From Phoronis australis (taxonomy: Eukaryota; Phoronida; Phoronidae): DNA of 64,000 nucleotides. Positions 24,152-36,315 of the stretch are shown piece by piece. Under the pieces are notes generated by a model that saw nothing but the letters and a program-made list of their open reading frames with translations, was not told the origin of the DNA and did no database searches. The position numbers and the translations under genes are program-made. The first letter of the stretch is position 1, and every line of letters begins with the position of its first letter. The stretch lies in NCBI GenBank assembly GCA_002633005.1, contig NMRA01000282.1, positions 206,349 to 270,348 on the forward strand. The letters are read 5' to 3'.

Positions 24152-25800
24152 ACTAAGCGAACTGAGCAGGCTGTTTCAAAACACTGTTGCCACTTTCGCA
24201 GGCATAATTCTCAACGCCATTTTGTCCCGGCTCTCGTAGTGTATGCATGTAGTTGCAGCACGTGCATAGCACGTGTTCACACTTTCCTTGGAAAATCACT
24301 TTCCTCGCACGTGCTTTTAAAACTTTCTCGAATTTCACCTTTAGCACTCATAGACGGTGCTGCTGTCGTTTCTGAAGTGCGCGCAAAGACGATACCATAG
24401 ACATTTTATAATNGTGGGCAGAAATGCAATTACTACATAGTGGTTCATTGATTTAAATGCCGAGGAATAAATTCCACTGTAAGCCCCTCCCCCTGCTAAT
24501 TTTATTTTAGCTTTTTTGGTACCGACTGGAGTCGAAATTCAACTCTCTTCATCTGGCTTCGTCTCAGATATTTCTTCGCAGTCATGGAACCTGATGTCCT
24601 TGTTCATCTATTGATAGTTTAAAAGATTTGCCTTTTTGTAAGACATTAGTACATCCCAATACACAGCAGCGGGAATTTGCCGGCATTATAATGGAAGGAA
24701 AGGAGTTAAACCGCTCTTAGTTATTCCAGTATGTTGAAACTTCCCGTCCGCATTACATGGGTAGGTAACGTTGAACTGTCTTGTCCACCAAAGACCTGAC
24801 CACTGTCTGGTGGGTTAATGCATTTTAATATGGCGTGACAATTTCGAAAGTCCTGCTATTGACCAAGTTGCCAACCGCGATTTTTCAGCAAATGACTGTT
24901 TGCCAACGGTGAAAATTGCCGATTTGTAATAAATGACAAAAACACAACGGTTTTTGTTGCTTTATATTTGTGGTCAAAGATGATAACTTCGAGAAGTCTG
25001 TCCCACCCAACATCAATCCAACTTGCGTTTTCCACCTTAAAGCCGAGTGTGTCCCTTTAAATCTCATTGTGGGAGGCCATTACGTCTTGACAAAGGACAG
25101 CCGTGAGTGAAATTCCTAGGGAATCTCTGTTGCGGCTCATCTCAAGTAAACAACTGATCTCTACGATTGTCTGTCACTTTCATTCTCCACCGACATGATT
25201 ATTGCGCAATTTGAAAAGAAAACATTTGTGAATCAGTAAAGTTGTCGGCATTGCAAAAAGTTTTGACATAGGAATGTTAATTCGATTGTAGCAGAAGAAG
25301 ACAGAACACCTGCGTCATGTCTTTATTCAGGTTTGTGCGAGATGGGACATAATTGTAACCATTCAATAAGTACGTTATGAGTGGTATTTTGATGATTCTT
25401 GGTTCAAATCTTCAAGTATTTTTGTATTGAACAAAATGTATTGGAGTATTTTTTCAAGTACTGTACACCTTCAGTAAACGATAATTATAACTGGTTCGTA
25501 AAAAAGAAAAAGGTGCTCAAATATTTCGTAGTACTTTTATCTGTCAACGAAAAATAGCACACCAAGACGGTCCGTGTGCTTTCGAATTAGGTCATGTGAA
25601 TTTCGTTTGTTCGTGCATGTATGTATAACATGAACGCGATTTGCGGACGTCAGCAACGTTTCGTGTACCCATTTCGCGTTCAGGGATACTCGACATTCTT
25701 AGAGTACAATTGGCATACCCTAATATGTTGACAATAAGTCCAGCAACAGGTACTCCAATATTCTCTCCTCTCTCTTGCATATTACAGTACTTGCTATGCT
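24152..25800. other. Non-coding; single-base gap at 24413
   Basis: This is the region upstream of the first PGAP4 gene and may include its promoter or a 5' exon, but I see no firm signal. The N at 24413 is not flanked by an evident duplication, unlike the other single-N joins. Confidence 0.5.
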
Positions 25801-26167
25801 CTCACATCTGAGCTGAACAAGTCAATATACCACCTGACCCACACCAAATTGCAACAAAAGGTTTTACAGTGGTTTTATGCTCTACTGGGTATGCTTATTA
25901 ACAGGAAAAAAAAGTCTACCAAAATCTGACCTCCGAAAATGGGTTAAAACTGCGTCATTTCTAAGATGGCCGCCACGACGTTTCAAAATCACCAAAAATA
26001 GATATAACTTCTTCAATAATTGAGATAGAGACATAATTTTGATTCTAGTCTATGGTTTTAAGGGGTGAACAACTAGCCGGTCTGGTTAAAACTAAGATAT
26101 GATCAGTATTTGATATGAAATTCAAAATGGCGGCTAAAATTCAAGAACAGAAATCACTGATTTGTCC
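25801..26167 (+). repeat. Left long terminal inverted repeat
   Basis: Begins CTCACATCTGAGCTG, runs through CACCTGACCCACACC, GTCTACCAAAATCTGACC and AAGATGGCCGCC, and ends with GATTTGTCC. It is the inverse of 29229-29611 with small indels. Confidence 0.8.
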
Positions 26168-26459
26168 TTCATCAATTATCACGAAAGTATGATTAGATAT
26201 GACTGATTTTTGATTGAATGATCTTAAAACATTTAGATTTGACTGAATTCTAACTGAACTATTTTAAAATGTGAACATTGCATTAATATTTAATATTTAA
26301 TCCAAAGCATTGGCTTGCATAAATGTAACAAAAATTGTCTAGTGTATATTTGATTGCCACTGTTTTTTATTTAAAAAAACACACAAGGAAACTAGAAGCC
26401 CAGGGCAAAATGTCAACATCTGTTTGAAGTGCCCCACAATAAGCCGCAATTGTGCAGAT

Positions 26460-28700
26460 CATCGACAATCTTGAGAAGAAGTCTGTGGCTGGTCTGAAGA
26501 TGCTCCATACTGCTCAGGCAATGATCAAGGCAGATCGCATTCGGTCTTGGATGATGACTTGCCAGCTGTTGGTGATGCATTCCCAATATTTGCTGCAGCT
26601 GGACACCACAACTACCTGAAATCTGCTTACCTCTACATACAAGAAATGGCTGAAATGGAGAGCAAACACCCAGATGTGTATGTAAAGTTTCAAAAATGGC
26701 TTTCGTATGATTCGGCGAACAAACCAGTTTTGGGCAGGCCTCAGCTGTGATCTAGCCATTGAGAAAAATTACTAAATGCGATCGCTAAAAGGCACAGGCG
26801 GCTTGACTCATGGCAGTAAGATGACAGAGGAGCAACGAGCATTGTGGACAATATTGGTCACCGTAACGTCAGAGGTGAACATCACCTTGCAGGACTCAAA
26901 TGACCTCACGTACACAACAAGCGAACAACACAAACAAGCAACTGCTGCCAAACTTGAAGGAGATGCATGAGACTTTGCAACGATGAGCACAAAGCTGACA
27001 GCAATTTCACCCTTCTCCTCAGACCCTGCGCTATGCAATGTCATCATTGGTGTTGTCGCCAACGCAGATGTCAACGTGCATGGATATCAATCTGTTGAGA
27101 ATAAAATCATTGAGAGAATGGTTCGACAACACCTGTTTTCTTTCTCTTTAAAGTAGAGAGAGAATGCCAAGACCCTGGAAAATGCAGCTGCAGTCCAGGT
27201 TGGTTCTGACGGAACCATCGATCCTCTCTTACTCTTCCAGCCATCCCTGGTGGTATTCCGGTAAGACGACTTGTCTCTGGAAGAAGTTGTGAGTTTTGAG
27301 CTCAGTCCACACCCACAGTCTCTCTATGAGGACAACCTGATCTTGAAGAAGTCTGACAGACCTCAACTGGCTCAAGCCGTTTACGACCGCTGTTCCAAGG
27401 TCCATGCTTTTGAAGGAGCACCAAACTCCACACCTTCAGTACGTCTGCAGACTGAAAGGTATGCGCTTGATGGGAGATCTTTTCTGCACAAGCTCAAATG
27501 GAAGAAGAGATATGCCTATGGAAAAATTGTCAGAGCATACTCTGACTTCACGGCAAAGCACTCTGAGGCAGCCACTGTTGTCTTTGATGGCTATGGTGCA
27601 GGTCCTCCGATAAAGGATAACACAGAGACGTAGACAGACCAGCAGCTTTCCGACTGTGAACGTCACCAGAGAAACAGAATTTGGTGGTTAAAAGAGATGA
27701 ATTCCTATCCACTGACAGTAACAAGCAACAACTGATCGCCTTAATAAGTGACCAGCTGCGGAAAGTGGGATGCACAGCCGCTCAGGCAGAAGGGGACGCA
27801 GATGTGGACATTGCAAAGACAGCAATAAACAGTACAATATGCATTCCATCACAGTAATCTGTGAGGGCACTGACTTGTTGATGCTCCATTACTGTATGGC
27901 TGAAGGGAAACCACTATTTTTTCAGATCTGGCTACCAGTCAAGAACCAATCTGAAAGTATACGACATAAATTGGATGAACTGTGTGCTCAGGATTAATTG
28001 TGTACCCAGCTACTATTCCTGCCCTTCTTCGCATGATGCAACTCAACGTCTCTTGTATACGGCGTTGGGATGACTTCAGTCTCTCAGAAACTCATGAAAG
28101 ATGACCAAGTCCCCCAGTCATGCGCAGGGACATTCACCACGAAAGGTGTGAGCCCCGCTGAGAGAAACTTGGCAGTCAAGCGATGGTGGCAATGCTTGGT
28201 GGAGAGAGCACGTGTTCTCTGGTTTGCCGTGCATTACAACGTATTCACAAAGAAGCTTGCTGCTGCTAAGTTTTTCGCTACTCCAGAACGTCTTCCACCA
28301 ACGGAATCAGTCACCAGGTTTCATTGTCTCGAAAGTACTACCAAGTCATGGTTTGGATGGGGATTCAAATGACCGGGATCCTGTAGACTGGGGCTGGAGA
28401 CTTGAAGACAATCAATTCGTATGTCGTAACTGCCATGAATGCTGCACCAGACACTCCTCTAGATGATACACTGCAACGTACTGTCCTACAGCTGGTAGCA
28501 TGCCCCAGTGCAGTTGCAGAAAGAATGGGCTTGCAAGATTGTGCCTAGCGACGTATTGTGACAATCCACTAAATCAAATTTCTGAGGAACGTAAAGACAT
28601 AGATGAGGGTTGGCCTGAGGCAGTATGCATACGTGTAATGAACATAACATTCTTGGATGAAAATGTAACCTACTCGTTCATGCGTCATGTCGACGAATAA
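26460..28700 (+). pseudogene. Decayed ORF: PIN/FEN-like nuclease core with Cys-rich tail
   Basis: Pieces in shifting frames form one ~700-codon protein. In order: KSAYLYIQEM near 26620; MRSLKGTGGLTHGSKM at 26776, then EEQRALW and TTSEQHK; DPLLLFQ near 27220; ALDGRSFLHK at about 27462; VVFDGYGAGPPIKD at about 27580; EGDADVDIAKTA near 27790; ICEGTDLLMLHY near 27850. A WGWRLEDNQFV block follows near 28390 and QCSCRKNGL near 28505. The series FDGY, then (E/D)xDADxxxA, then xxTDLLxL is how the metal-binding acids of PIN/FEN-type nucleases are spaced; that assignment is my inference. The CSCRKNGL tail resembles the CxC-type zinc motif of TSO1/tesmin proteins. I recall the overall pattern from unnamed, multi-copy proteins of marine invertebrates. 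At least eight stops or frame changes make this copy inactive. Confidence 0.6.
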
Positions 28701-29228
28701 ATACCTTTTGTTCAGTCGTTTTTATACTGACAGTTGCCTTTTAGTTAAGGGGAATTTTTGCAGACTTAAGTTGTTGAGCATAATACAACCTATGCAATTG
28801 TACCTTCTGTCATTCTCTGTCAGTGCATTCCAAACACTGTAGTCCATTAGATTGCGGTCAGGACTTTGTGTAAAACATGTTGCAATTAACCCCAATTAGC
28901 TCGTTCTCAGGATTTGAAAACACCATGACTGCAAAATGTAGCACCCAACTGACTATAACAAAAGCCTTGAAAACATACTTCTGAATAAATTTATTGCTAA
29001 GTGTCACCATTCTTGATAATAACATTTTGTGTAATTATGTAGGCTAATTTGGCATCGACTTTTTGTGTTATGATCTTTTCTGCCTTGGAGCGAAAACACA
29101 ATGTATCGTTATATTTTTTATGGTGTACTGACAATAGATTGATATGCATGTGTGCAAAATTTCGTGCAATTTCAATGAATGTTTGTAGAAAATATAAAGG
29201 ATAAAGTTCGAAACGTTTCTTTGTCCCC

Positions 29229-29611
29229 GGACAAATCTTTTATTTTTCGTTCTTGAATTTTAGCCGCCATCTTGAATTTCATATCAAATATTGATCATAT
29301 CTTAATTTTAACCACATCAGCGAGTTGCTCACTCATTAAAACCATAGACTAGAACCAAAAGTTGTGTCTCTATCTCAATTATTGAAGAAATTATATCTAT
29401 TTTCGGTGATTTGAAAACGTATAATGGCGGCCATCTAGGAAATGACGCAGTTTTAACCTATTTCCGATGGTCAGATTTTGGTAGACTTTTTCCCTGTGAA
29501 TAAGTATACGCAGTAGAGCACAAAACCATTGTAAAACCTTTTGTTGAAATTTGTTGTGGGTCGGGTGGCTTTTTGTCATAAATTGACTCGTTCAAGCAGC
29601 TGGTGTGAGGA
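29229..29611 (-). repeat. Right long terminal inverted repeat
   Basis: Begins GGACAAATC, runs through TTGAATTTTAGCCGCCATCT, GGCGGCCAT and GGTAGACTTTTTCCC, and ends GGGTCGGGTGG then GCAGCTGGTGTGAG. It is the inverse of 25801-26167. Confidence 0.8.
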
Positions 29612-31539
29612 AAAGGGTAAATACTCACGAGTCAACTTACGGTAGACCGGCCTCCAGATCTAAGGAATCTCAAGAGTTCCTGATGACAAGAGAATCTAGA
29701 AAAGCGACTCGACTTAACTGGTCATCTAGGTTGTTGACATGTACACTGAAATCTAAAACGTTCTCCCTCCTATAGATGTTAAACGTGCCAACTATGTATC
29801 TCAACTGTTCATGACACTCCATAAATAAGTTGCCCACAATACGAGGAGAGACTTGGCTTCTCGTTGCCGCACCCGGCCATGTTTCCGTTTACAATAGGTA
29901 GAATGAACTTCATTGGACAACGATATAGTTTTACTACATTTTTAATGCAGTGGAAAATTAAGATACCCACTCATTTAGACTGTGTAAAAGTGTGGTGTTG
30001 ATCGCTGTTGTGCCAGCTGATACGGGCTGGAAGTGTGGGGAAATCGCAATGCTTTGTCAACCTCTGACCCTCTGTACTTAAAGCCTGAAATTTTGAACTT
30101 AGCTGCAGAGTTAATGAGTATTGTTTAACGTCTTGATGAAGCCAAAGACTTGATTTATTTAAAATTATAAGCAAATAATTATCAGTAATTTTTGTTATGC
30201 ATTGCAAATAAGCCATTTTCGGTGGGTCCATTGCATGGTTTACCACCAAAATAGATGATCCTTGATTTCTCCCCCTTAAACAAGGTAAAAATTTAATGAG
30301 GTTTGACTTTACTGTTTTGTTTACCACCCCAAAGGTAACTAAAATGCATAGTATGGTTCAAATCCGTGAGATTGGGTTTATCACCCCTCTGGGCATTTTT
30401 GCCTGCTGTGAACAGTGCTTCACTCTCAAGAACAGCGTTCCAGGACCTTTAGCTATAGACGGGGGGAGGGTCTGTCCCTCTTTTCCAAATTCACCTATAA
30501 CTGTCGTGTATCTAATATGTTTTGCTCGTTGTACACAGATCTCTCACCTCTTGGCAAGTCATGCCCGTTTGTATTTTCTGTCGGTAGTGTGCATGTCATT
30601 GAACCGAGCAGGCCTACAGCTGCACAAGAATCCCCATCACTCAGACATGCTTACGTCGGATTTTCGAACACAGTTCTGCGGTACGGTTGTTCTATTTCAC
30701 TCTCAAAAGGCAGAGTCTTTCTGTGTAATCTTAAAATTCACCTCATGAACGTCAAAAATTGCCAAAAATTAGCTGTGTTCACACGATCAAAAATTATGAG
30801 AAAAAGTCCAGAATAAAAACATCGCATCAGACTGGCGTGAACGAGCCTAAAGATTTTTCTGACTAAACTGACTAATAGAAGAAATACTTTTATCCTTTCA
30901 GTTTTCAAGAGATTCGTAATCAATGTCGGTATGTATAATGTTTAAATTCAAATAAGTTAAATATAGACAACACTATTTTCACAGTAATAATATCCCATAC
31001 AATGCAAATCACAGATCATGACATTTTCCTGAATTCAAACATCAGTTCAAACAATAAATTAAACAAACAGCCATTCTTTATTAACATCAGAATTTCAAAC
31101 GCCGTCTTATGCACATGACCTGCAAAAACACATCATTAGGAATTCTCATAAAATACACGAACCATGTTCCTTTTCAAAAACACACGCCCAAATGTAAACT
31201 TTGTCAAAATAAGTCATTGAAACTCTCAAATTCATACTCATAACAAGAGGAGAGAAGAGCGTTGATAGGCACACACTGTGTGCATCAAAGCAGATCAAAT
31301 ACAAGGGATGGTCAATATATTAAACATTCCCAATAAAGGGAGCATTGCTAGTCAACTGAAAATAGCCACTTGGGCTTGTAAGCAGGGGCTGTTATGACCA
31401 ATGACAAATTTTTCTAAGTGAGGTGTGGTTCAATAAATAGATTTAGTTGATAGAGATAATTTTGTTTTGTAAAGTTTATCGACGAGAAACGTATTTTTGC
31501 AAATCAAGTCAGCAAGGCTCTACTCACATCTGCACCTTT
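29612..31539. other. Non-coding or unassigned; overlapping ORFs near 30.3-30.8 kb
   Basis: Two overlapping frames (30296-30748, 150 codons; 30415-30816, 133 codons) are open on the plus strand, but neither has a motif I recognise and they share the same DNA. Without splice support I leave them unassigned. Confidence 0.4.
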
Positions 31540-32600
31540 TGTCATGACATAGGGAAGGGGGGAAAAAGCACAGACACAAAACTACTAAAAGGTCCGTAAG
31601 GGGACACAACATCAATCAAATACTTCTGAAACGGGGCAGGTGCTATGGTTTACGTCCTGGTAACTAATTTGCCAAATTTCAGGAACAATCAACAAAAGGC
31701 TTCGTAGAGAAAAACAAAACTTTCAGAAGGGGACTATGTGATAGTGGGATTTGTCCCAAAATCCATGTCAGTTGTTCTCTTCTCAAGAACAACACATACC
31801 AGTTTTCATGTACATCCACCAAGGAAAAATGCAACAAGGGGGCACCACAGCAACCAGAACCGCCCGAAAATAATCCTAAGGTGATCTCTTCACAGTAGGA
31901 ACATACGCTAATTTTGACAATGACCTTTATGGTGGTTAGGCTGATAAAGGTGGATGCCAAAAAGACTTGGTACTAATAAAAAATAGCCTCAATGTGGTGT
32001 TCAATAGGTCTCGATCCATCTGAAAATGGGAAGGTGTGGTCTCCTTAATAGAAACCCATTTGTCAAATTTCCTGATCATCTGTCAAGGAAATCAATAGTT
32101 GGATCTGTCTAAAAGTCCGTCACCAGTTGTCATGTTCATAGAGATACACTTGCCAAAATTATCAAGATCCTGTAATGTTTAAAAGATACAGTTGCAGACA
32201 CAAAGAAAAACTGCCACTAGGGGGTGCCACAGTAGCCTAAGCTGTCAGAAAATTACTGTCAACCCCTGTCTTCTCTTTATAAGCAAATCTGTTAATTTTC
32301 ATGATTCTTTGAGCAGTGTGGCGAACAGAGAGGCTAACCCCGCGAACAGACTGAAAAATGGCTAAAATAGTCATTTGGTGGCACAGAATATGTCAAATCC
32401 ATACAAAAACAGGTAGGCACCGTCTTCTCTTTAATCTACACCTATTTGCCAAATTTCAGAAAATCCATCAAGGAACTACAAAGATACAGACAATAAAATG
32501 CCACTAGTGTGCACACCGGTAGTTGGATCAATCCAAAAATTTGCTCCTGCCATGACGAAAACATGTCAGTAAATTTTACAAAAACATTCACCGGTTTTGA
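31540..32600 (-). repeat. Degenerate array of the CCCCCTAGTGGCA / ATGAAATTTGG repeat
   Basis: Read on the minus strand, motifs such as TGAAATTTGGCAAA, TTGTATCTTT and GGCACCCCCTAGTGGCAG recur at uneven intervals (about 31670, 31840, 32060, 32150-32235, 32450-32510). They match the repeat at 7918-8243 in the opposite orientation. Divergence between units is high, so this is an old array. Confidence 0.55.
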
Positions 32601-33332
32601 AGAATCATCGGCAGATTCTGCATAGATAGGAGTAACAGTATAATGTACCCACATGCAAGAGTATATATACAATATACAATACACATATACATATACATAT
32701 GGACCCATAAAATTTAATTGCACTTACGCAAGTTGAAAGTCAAAACTTTCAGAATCTTTTCAAAGTACACTAACAATCAGAAATAGTTGACTAGGTCAAA
32801 AATAGCATAAGTGGTTCTGCCCTGAGCCTGAGGGCTTAAATCCTCACCTAAAGTATATCTATAAACTCTTAATATGGAAATGTTTAGGGCTTAAATCAAG
32901 TCATGGAAAAATCCTTGTTTCAGACACTATACAATATCCTGAATAATTATCCAGATTACCTATTGCACAAAATTAGAAACTCTCTTGTCCTATTGTAAAG
33001 CCTCAAAAAATCCTCTCCCTACCACAAAACAGGAGCTTAAGGATATCAAATATGAAGAATTCTATTTAAAAATCTAAGAAAAGTCTAACAGAGTGTGTTC
33101 AACCCCTCTGTAAAACAAACTCGTGCAAAACATGTAAAGATAATTTCACTTCACAAAAAATTCTGCAAAGACTAGCATAAACAGGCCTCTCGTGAAAAAA
33201 TACCAATTAATACTGGCCAATCACTCTATTCAATGACTTTTAACTGTTTCTAAAAATTGTGAATTGAAAAGGGCCAAAATCAAGATTGCCTTAGAAATGT
33301 ATGAAACCAAGTCTCTCACAAACTGAATAGAA
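32601..33332. other. Non-coding stretch with (CATATA)n-like run
   Basis: Includes a short TATACA/CATATG-rich low-complexity run at 32655-32702. No gene seen. Confidence 0.5.
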
Positions 33333-33576
33333 ATGTTAGTAACTGATACATTGCAATGCACCATCATACACAAGACATACGGTACAAGACAAAATGTTAG
33401 TAACTGATACATTGCAATGCACCATCATACACAAGACATACGGTACAAGCCAAAATGTTAGTAACTGATACATTGCAATGCACCATCATACACAAGACAT
33501 ACGGTACAAGCCAAAATGTTAGTAACTGATACATTGCAATGCACCATCATACACAAGACATACGGTACAAGCCAAA
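33333..33576. repeat. 61-bp minisatellite, four units
   Basis: Units start at 33333, 33394, 33455 and 33516, each beginning ATGTTAGTAACTGATACATT and ending GGTACAAG(A/C)CAAA. Units are nearly identical, differing at one base in the first, so the array is young or homogenised. It lies 250 bp downstream of the second PGAP4 gene. Confidence 0.95.
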
Positions 33577-33827
33577 AATATTGAGACAAAATAACCTGTT
33601 GGTTGCCACCCTAATGGTTATTACCAGAACTTTTTGTTCTTAAAGGAGCTAGCCGTCAAGACGGGGAAAACAATAATTTGTCTGATTAATTTTGTCTAGT
33701 AATTTTACGAACACAACATGATCATTGTCTCGACACCTTACAAATTCTATGGCCAAAAACTAACATTATCATGTTACATAAAGCTATACCACTGGTGCTC
33801 TATAGCCAAGTGCCTCTCAAGGGCAAT

Positions 33828-35132
33828 TTACTCCACAGCGTTAGGTACTGCTGCTCCGCCAGGTCTCAAAGACGAGTACATTCCGATGTGATGTACAAGA
33901 TTAGGGTTAACGTAATACGTCTTCAGTCCCGAATTCTTGATGAGGTCTTGAAGGACTAAGTCTTTGGCACTGCCTTTCTTACATTCGACGTTATTCAACA
34001 TATCTACATACTTGTGAATCACACCTCCAGGGAATAACATTGCTGGCATGCAGCAAGAGGGCGCTGGTGTCACAGAATACAGATGCGGCGAGATTCGACG
34101 AAGCTCTGATAAATTCTGTCTCCCTATACACAGCGCGACTAAAGATGTGTACAACATGAATGCAAACCAAAGCGAATATAAATACCGCGCGGCTGTCTTG
34201 TCCAGGTGCAAATAGAGAAACAACAATAGAGTCCCAAACACACATCCGATGGATAAAAGTTCGGGAATTCTCTCCACTTCCAAGTTAATGTAACCCAATA
34301 CTCGATCAGGATGAAACAACTTAATGAAAAAAGCATGTTCCACTTTCCCCACCAATCTGAAGTTCAAAATATTATCAAGAACTTGGAATGTATCATCTCG
34401 TAACAGAGCATCATCTTCTAACATCAAATAAAAGCTGGCATTGTAAGCCATTGTCGCCTGTCGAACGCAAAAGACATAATCTCTTCTCTCTTTTTCGTAT
34501 CTATTAATTTCAGGATCGACTTCTTTCCCAACATATTGCACAAACTGCTTTATATTTAGCGTCTGGCTTAAGCGATGGGCCTCGGCATAGCTTTTTGGCT
34601 CATCATCAACATTGCAAATGGCTACACTCACACTGAAGTTAAAGTCTGTTGCTGACGTAATCTGAGACACAACTGAGGTCAAAGATTGTGTCAAGTACCT
34701 CGGGTCATAACCATCCTCGTGACGATTTCTCGACACAGTGACGAAAGTGATAGCAACACGAGTTTGATTATTTTCCACAGACATAGCATCAAGTCTCTGC
34801 TTGATCGATTTGTTATTTTGCAACACAAATTCAGCTAGTTTCAGTCGCTGTGTATTCTCGATCTTAAGCCTTTTAATAGCTGTGTCTTTTGTTTCCGTGT
34901 TTAAGTAGTACAAAGAGTGCCTTGTTTGTACACAACAAATGGGTAACACAACAAGAAACGTTATTAGGTAGATGCCAAATATTTGTCGGAATGTGGGATG
35001 TTTTGTGATGGAGAGCACAGACAGCAGACATTTTGCGCAACGAGGACAACGCGGACGTCGATAACAAATGTTCCCGCTACAAATGTGCCGGCAGCAGCGG
35101 CGTGGAGAGATCACCATCCTTCGCATCACCAC
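33828..35132 (-). CDS. PGAP4: PGAP4 (TMEM246) family Golgi GalNAc-transferase, paralogue 2
   Basis: An intact 434-codon frame, strongly similar over its whole length to the gene at 22868-24151; the catalytic and membrane parts are nearly identical and the Cys-rich N terminus differs most. The first membrane segment is at about 51-68, the EDD triad at 239-241 (FYLMLEDDALL), the paired membrane segments at about 291-309 and 314-336, and the C terminus ends with LVHHIGMYSSLRPG. The expected role is GalNAc transfer to GPI anchors in the Golgi. On the minus strand the ATG follows TTTCAG|ATAACTTGAAG, so a 5' UTR intron ending about 16 bases before the ATG is plausible. The coding part is intronless, as in vertebrate PGAP4. 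Both copies keep all visible key residues, so both may be active. Confidence 0.9.
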   Translation of the reverse strand: MVMRRMVISPRRCCRHICSGNICYRRPRCPRCAKCLLSVLSITKHPTFRQIFGIYLITFLVVLPICCVQTRHSLYYLNTETKDTAIKRLKIENTQRLKLAEFVLQNNKSIKQRLDAMSVENNQTRVAITFVTVSRNRHEDGYDPRYLTQSLTSVVSQITSATDFNFSVSVAICNVDDEPKSYAEAHRLSQTLNIKQFVQYVGKEVDPEINRYEKERRDYVFCVRQATMAYNASFYLMLEDDALLRDDTFQVLDNILNFRLVGKVEHAFFIKLFHPDRVLGYINLEVERIPELLSIGCVFGTLLLFLYLHLDKTAARYLYSLWFAFMLYTSLVALCIGRQNLSELRRISPHLYSVTPAPSCCMPAMLFPGGVIHKYVDMLNNVECKKGSAKDLVLQDLIKNSGLKTYYVNPNLVHHIGMYSSLRPGGAAVPNAVE

Positions 35133-35785
35133 TTCAAGTTATCTGAAACATAAACAAAACATGTAAACATGTCTTAGAGGAAACAGATGACCTAACAAAG
35201 AATGGCATAAATATCACAGTGAAAATTTACTGTGTGCCTTGCGTTATGTAAGGAAGCTAGGAATATTTTTGTGAACAAAAAATAATAACAGTTTAATACT
35301 AATAATTACTGCTGGCCAACAAGCCCAATATCCAATTTGCTCCAATGTGCATGCTCAAACTAACTTCACATCAAGTGAAAATGACAACATAAGTGGTAGA
35401 TGTTCAGGTGAGGGTCATGAAAGTAAGACACATGCTGCTGAAACAAGTGTACTTGCATGTGTGCATCTATTCCTGTGATTTTATTTGACCAATCAGCATT
35501 CCCCATTAACTGTGTCAGTTTGTTTAAGGCAGCTGAGCACAGGCATTGGAGCAAATTGGATATTGTTTTTTTTCAGCGACAGAGATATGGAATTAGAGGC
35601 ATATTGCCTACAGAAGATCAGATGGTGCACTTCATCTATACATTGGTTGTATCCTTGGCAACACGTAGCCCCTCATCAAAAATACACTTTACATTTAAAA
35701 TTGCCACTTAAAAAAGCACTTACTTTCTTCAGTGATCTTTCCTGGCTCTAAACATGTCCCCGATGAAGGATGTCTACGGGCATTA
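35133..35785. other. Non-coding, upstream of PGAP4 paralogue 2
   Basis: May contain the 5' UTR intron and promoter of the gene at 33828-35132. No firm signals beyond the predicted splice acceptor next to the coding start. Short open frames on the plus strand overlap each other and are unconvincing. Confidence 0.45.
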
Positions 35786-36315
35786 AGGTGACTTTGGCTA
35801 AGAATTCCAACTCGACTTTTTTGGCAGCCTTGGACAAAGTTTGTGAACAGGAGTGATTTCACGTAACTTCTTCAAAATTCCACACCTGGTGAGGAAGCTT
35901 GAGTGTTAACTAAATCATATCCAAAGTCATGGCATACAGCAATGTTCGTTTAGTGAGGATACAACAAGGCAATTACATCGCCTTGTAAAGCTGCAGCATG
36001 CAGTGGCAATAATACACCCCCACAAAAAGTTACTTGAGTTTGTCTTACCGGGTGCCATTTTGAGGAACCTACGTGAAATCACGTATATTGACGAATAAAA
36101 AGTTCAAAGGACACAAATCTTACGAATTTCACATAGTACCTTCTCATGCTATTTTGCAAGTGTCATGTGCTAGCGTCACTCGCTTTGCTCAGTCTCGCGC
36201 TAGCCTTTGCCTAACTCATGTAACTCAGCCGACATACTTTGTGGTTATTACGTGCGTGGTGAAAAAGTTAAAGTAACCAAAAAAGTGGAGTTGGAATTCT
36301 TCGCCAAAGTTATCT
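35786..36315. mobile_element. 530-bp TA-flanked MITE
   Basis: The left end, AGGTGACTTTGGCTAAGAAT followed by TCCAACTCGACTTTTTTGGC, is inverted at the right end (CCAAAAAAGTGGAGTTGGAA then TTCTTCGCCAAAGTTATCT) with few mismatches. TA flanks the element on both sides (35784-35785 and 36316-36317), as expected for a Tc1/mariner-mobilised MITE. It has no coding capacity. Confidence 0.75.

Larger units (their letters stand above)
25801..29611 (+). mobile_element. 3.8-kb element with ~370-bp inverted ends carrying one nuclease-like gene
   Basis: The two ends are long imperfect inverted repeats (25801-26167 and 29229-29611). Between them lie short AT-rich spacers and one decayed gene on the plus strand (26460-28700). 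No DDE transposase, integrase or reverse transcriptase is visible. The arrangement is that of an autonomous TIR transposon whose single gene would supply the enzyme, but no target-site duplication could be identified at the eroded ends. A fragment related to the outer end occurs at 45562-45802, so the family is multi-copy within this window. Family assignment is unknown to me. Confidence 0.65.

Noticed and set aside
30296-30816. Two overlapping plus-strand ORFs of 150 and 133 codons
   Set aside because: Different frames of the same DNA, no motif, no splice support; probably chance.
33333-33576. Minisatellite considered as a CRISPR array
   Set aside because: Whole 61-bp units repeat without unique spacers, and the genome is animal.
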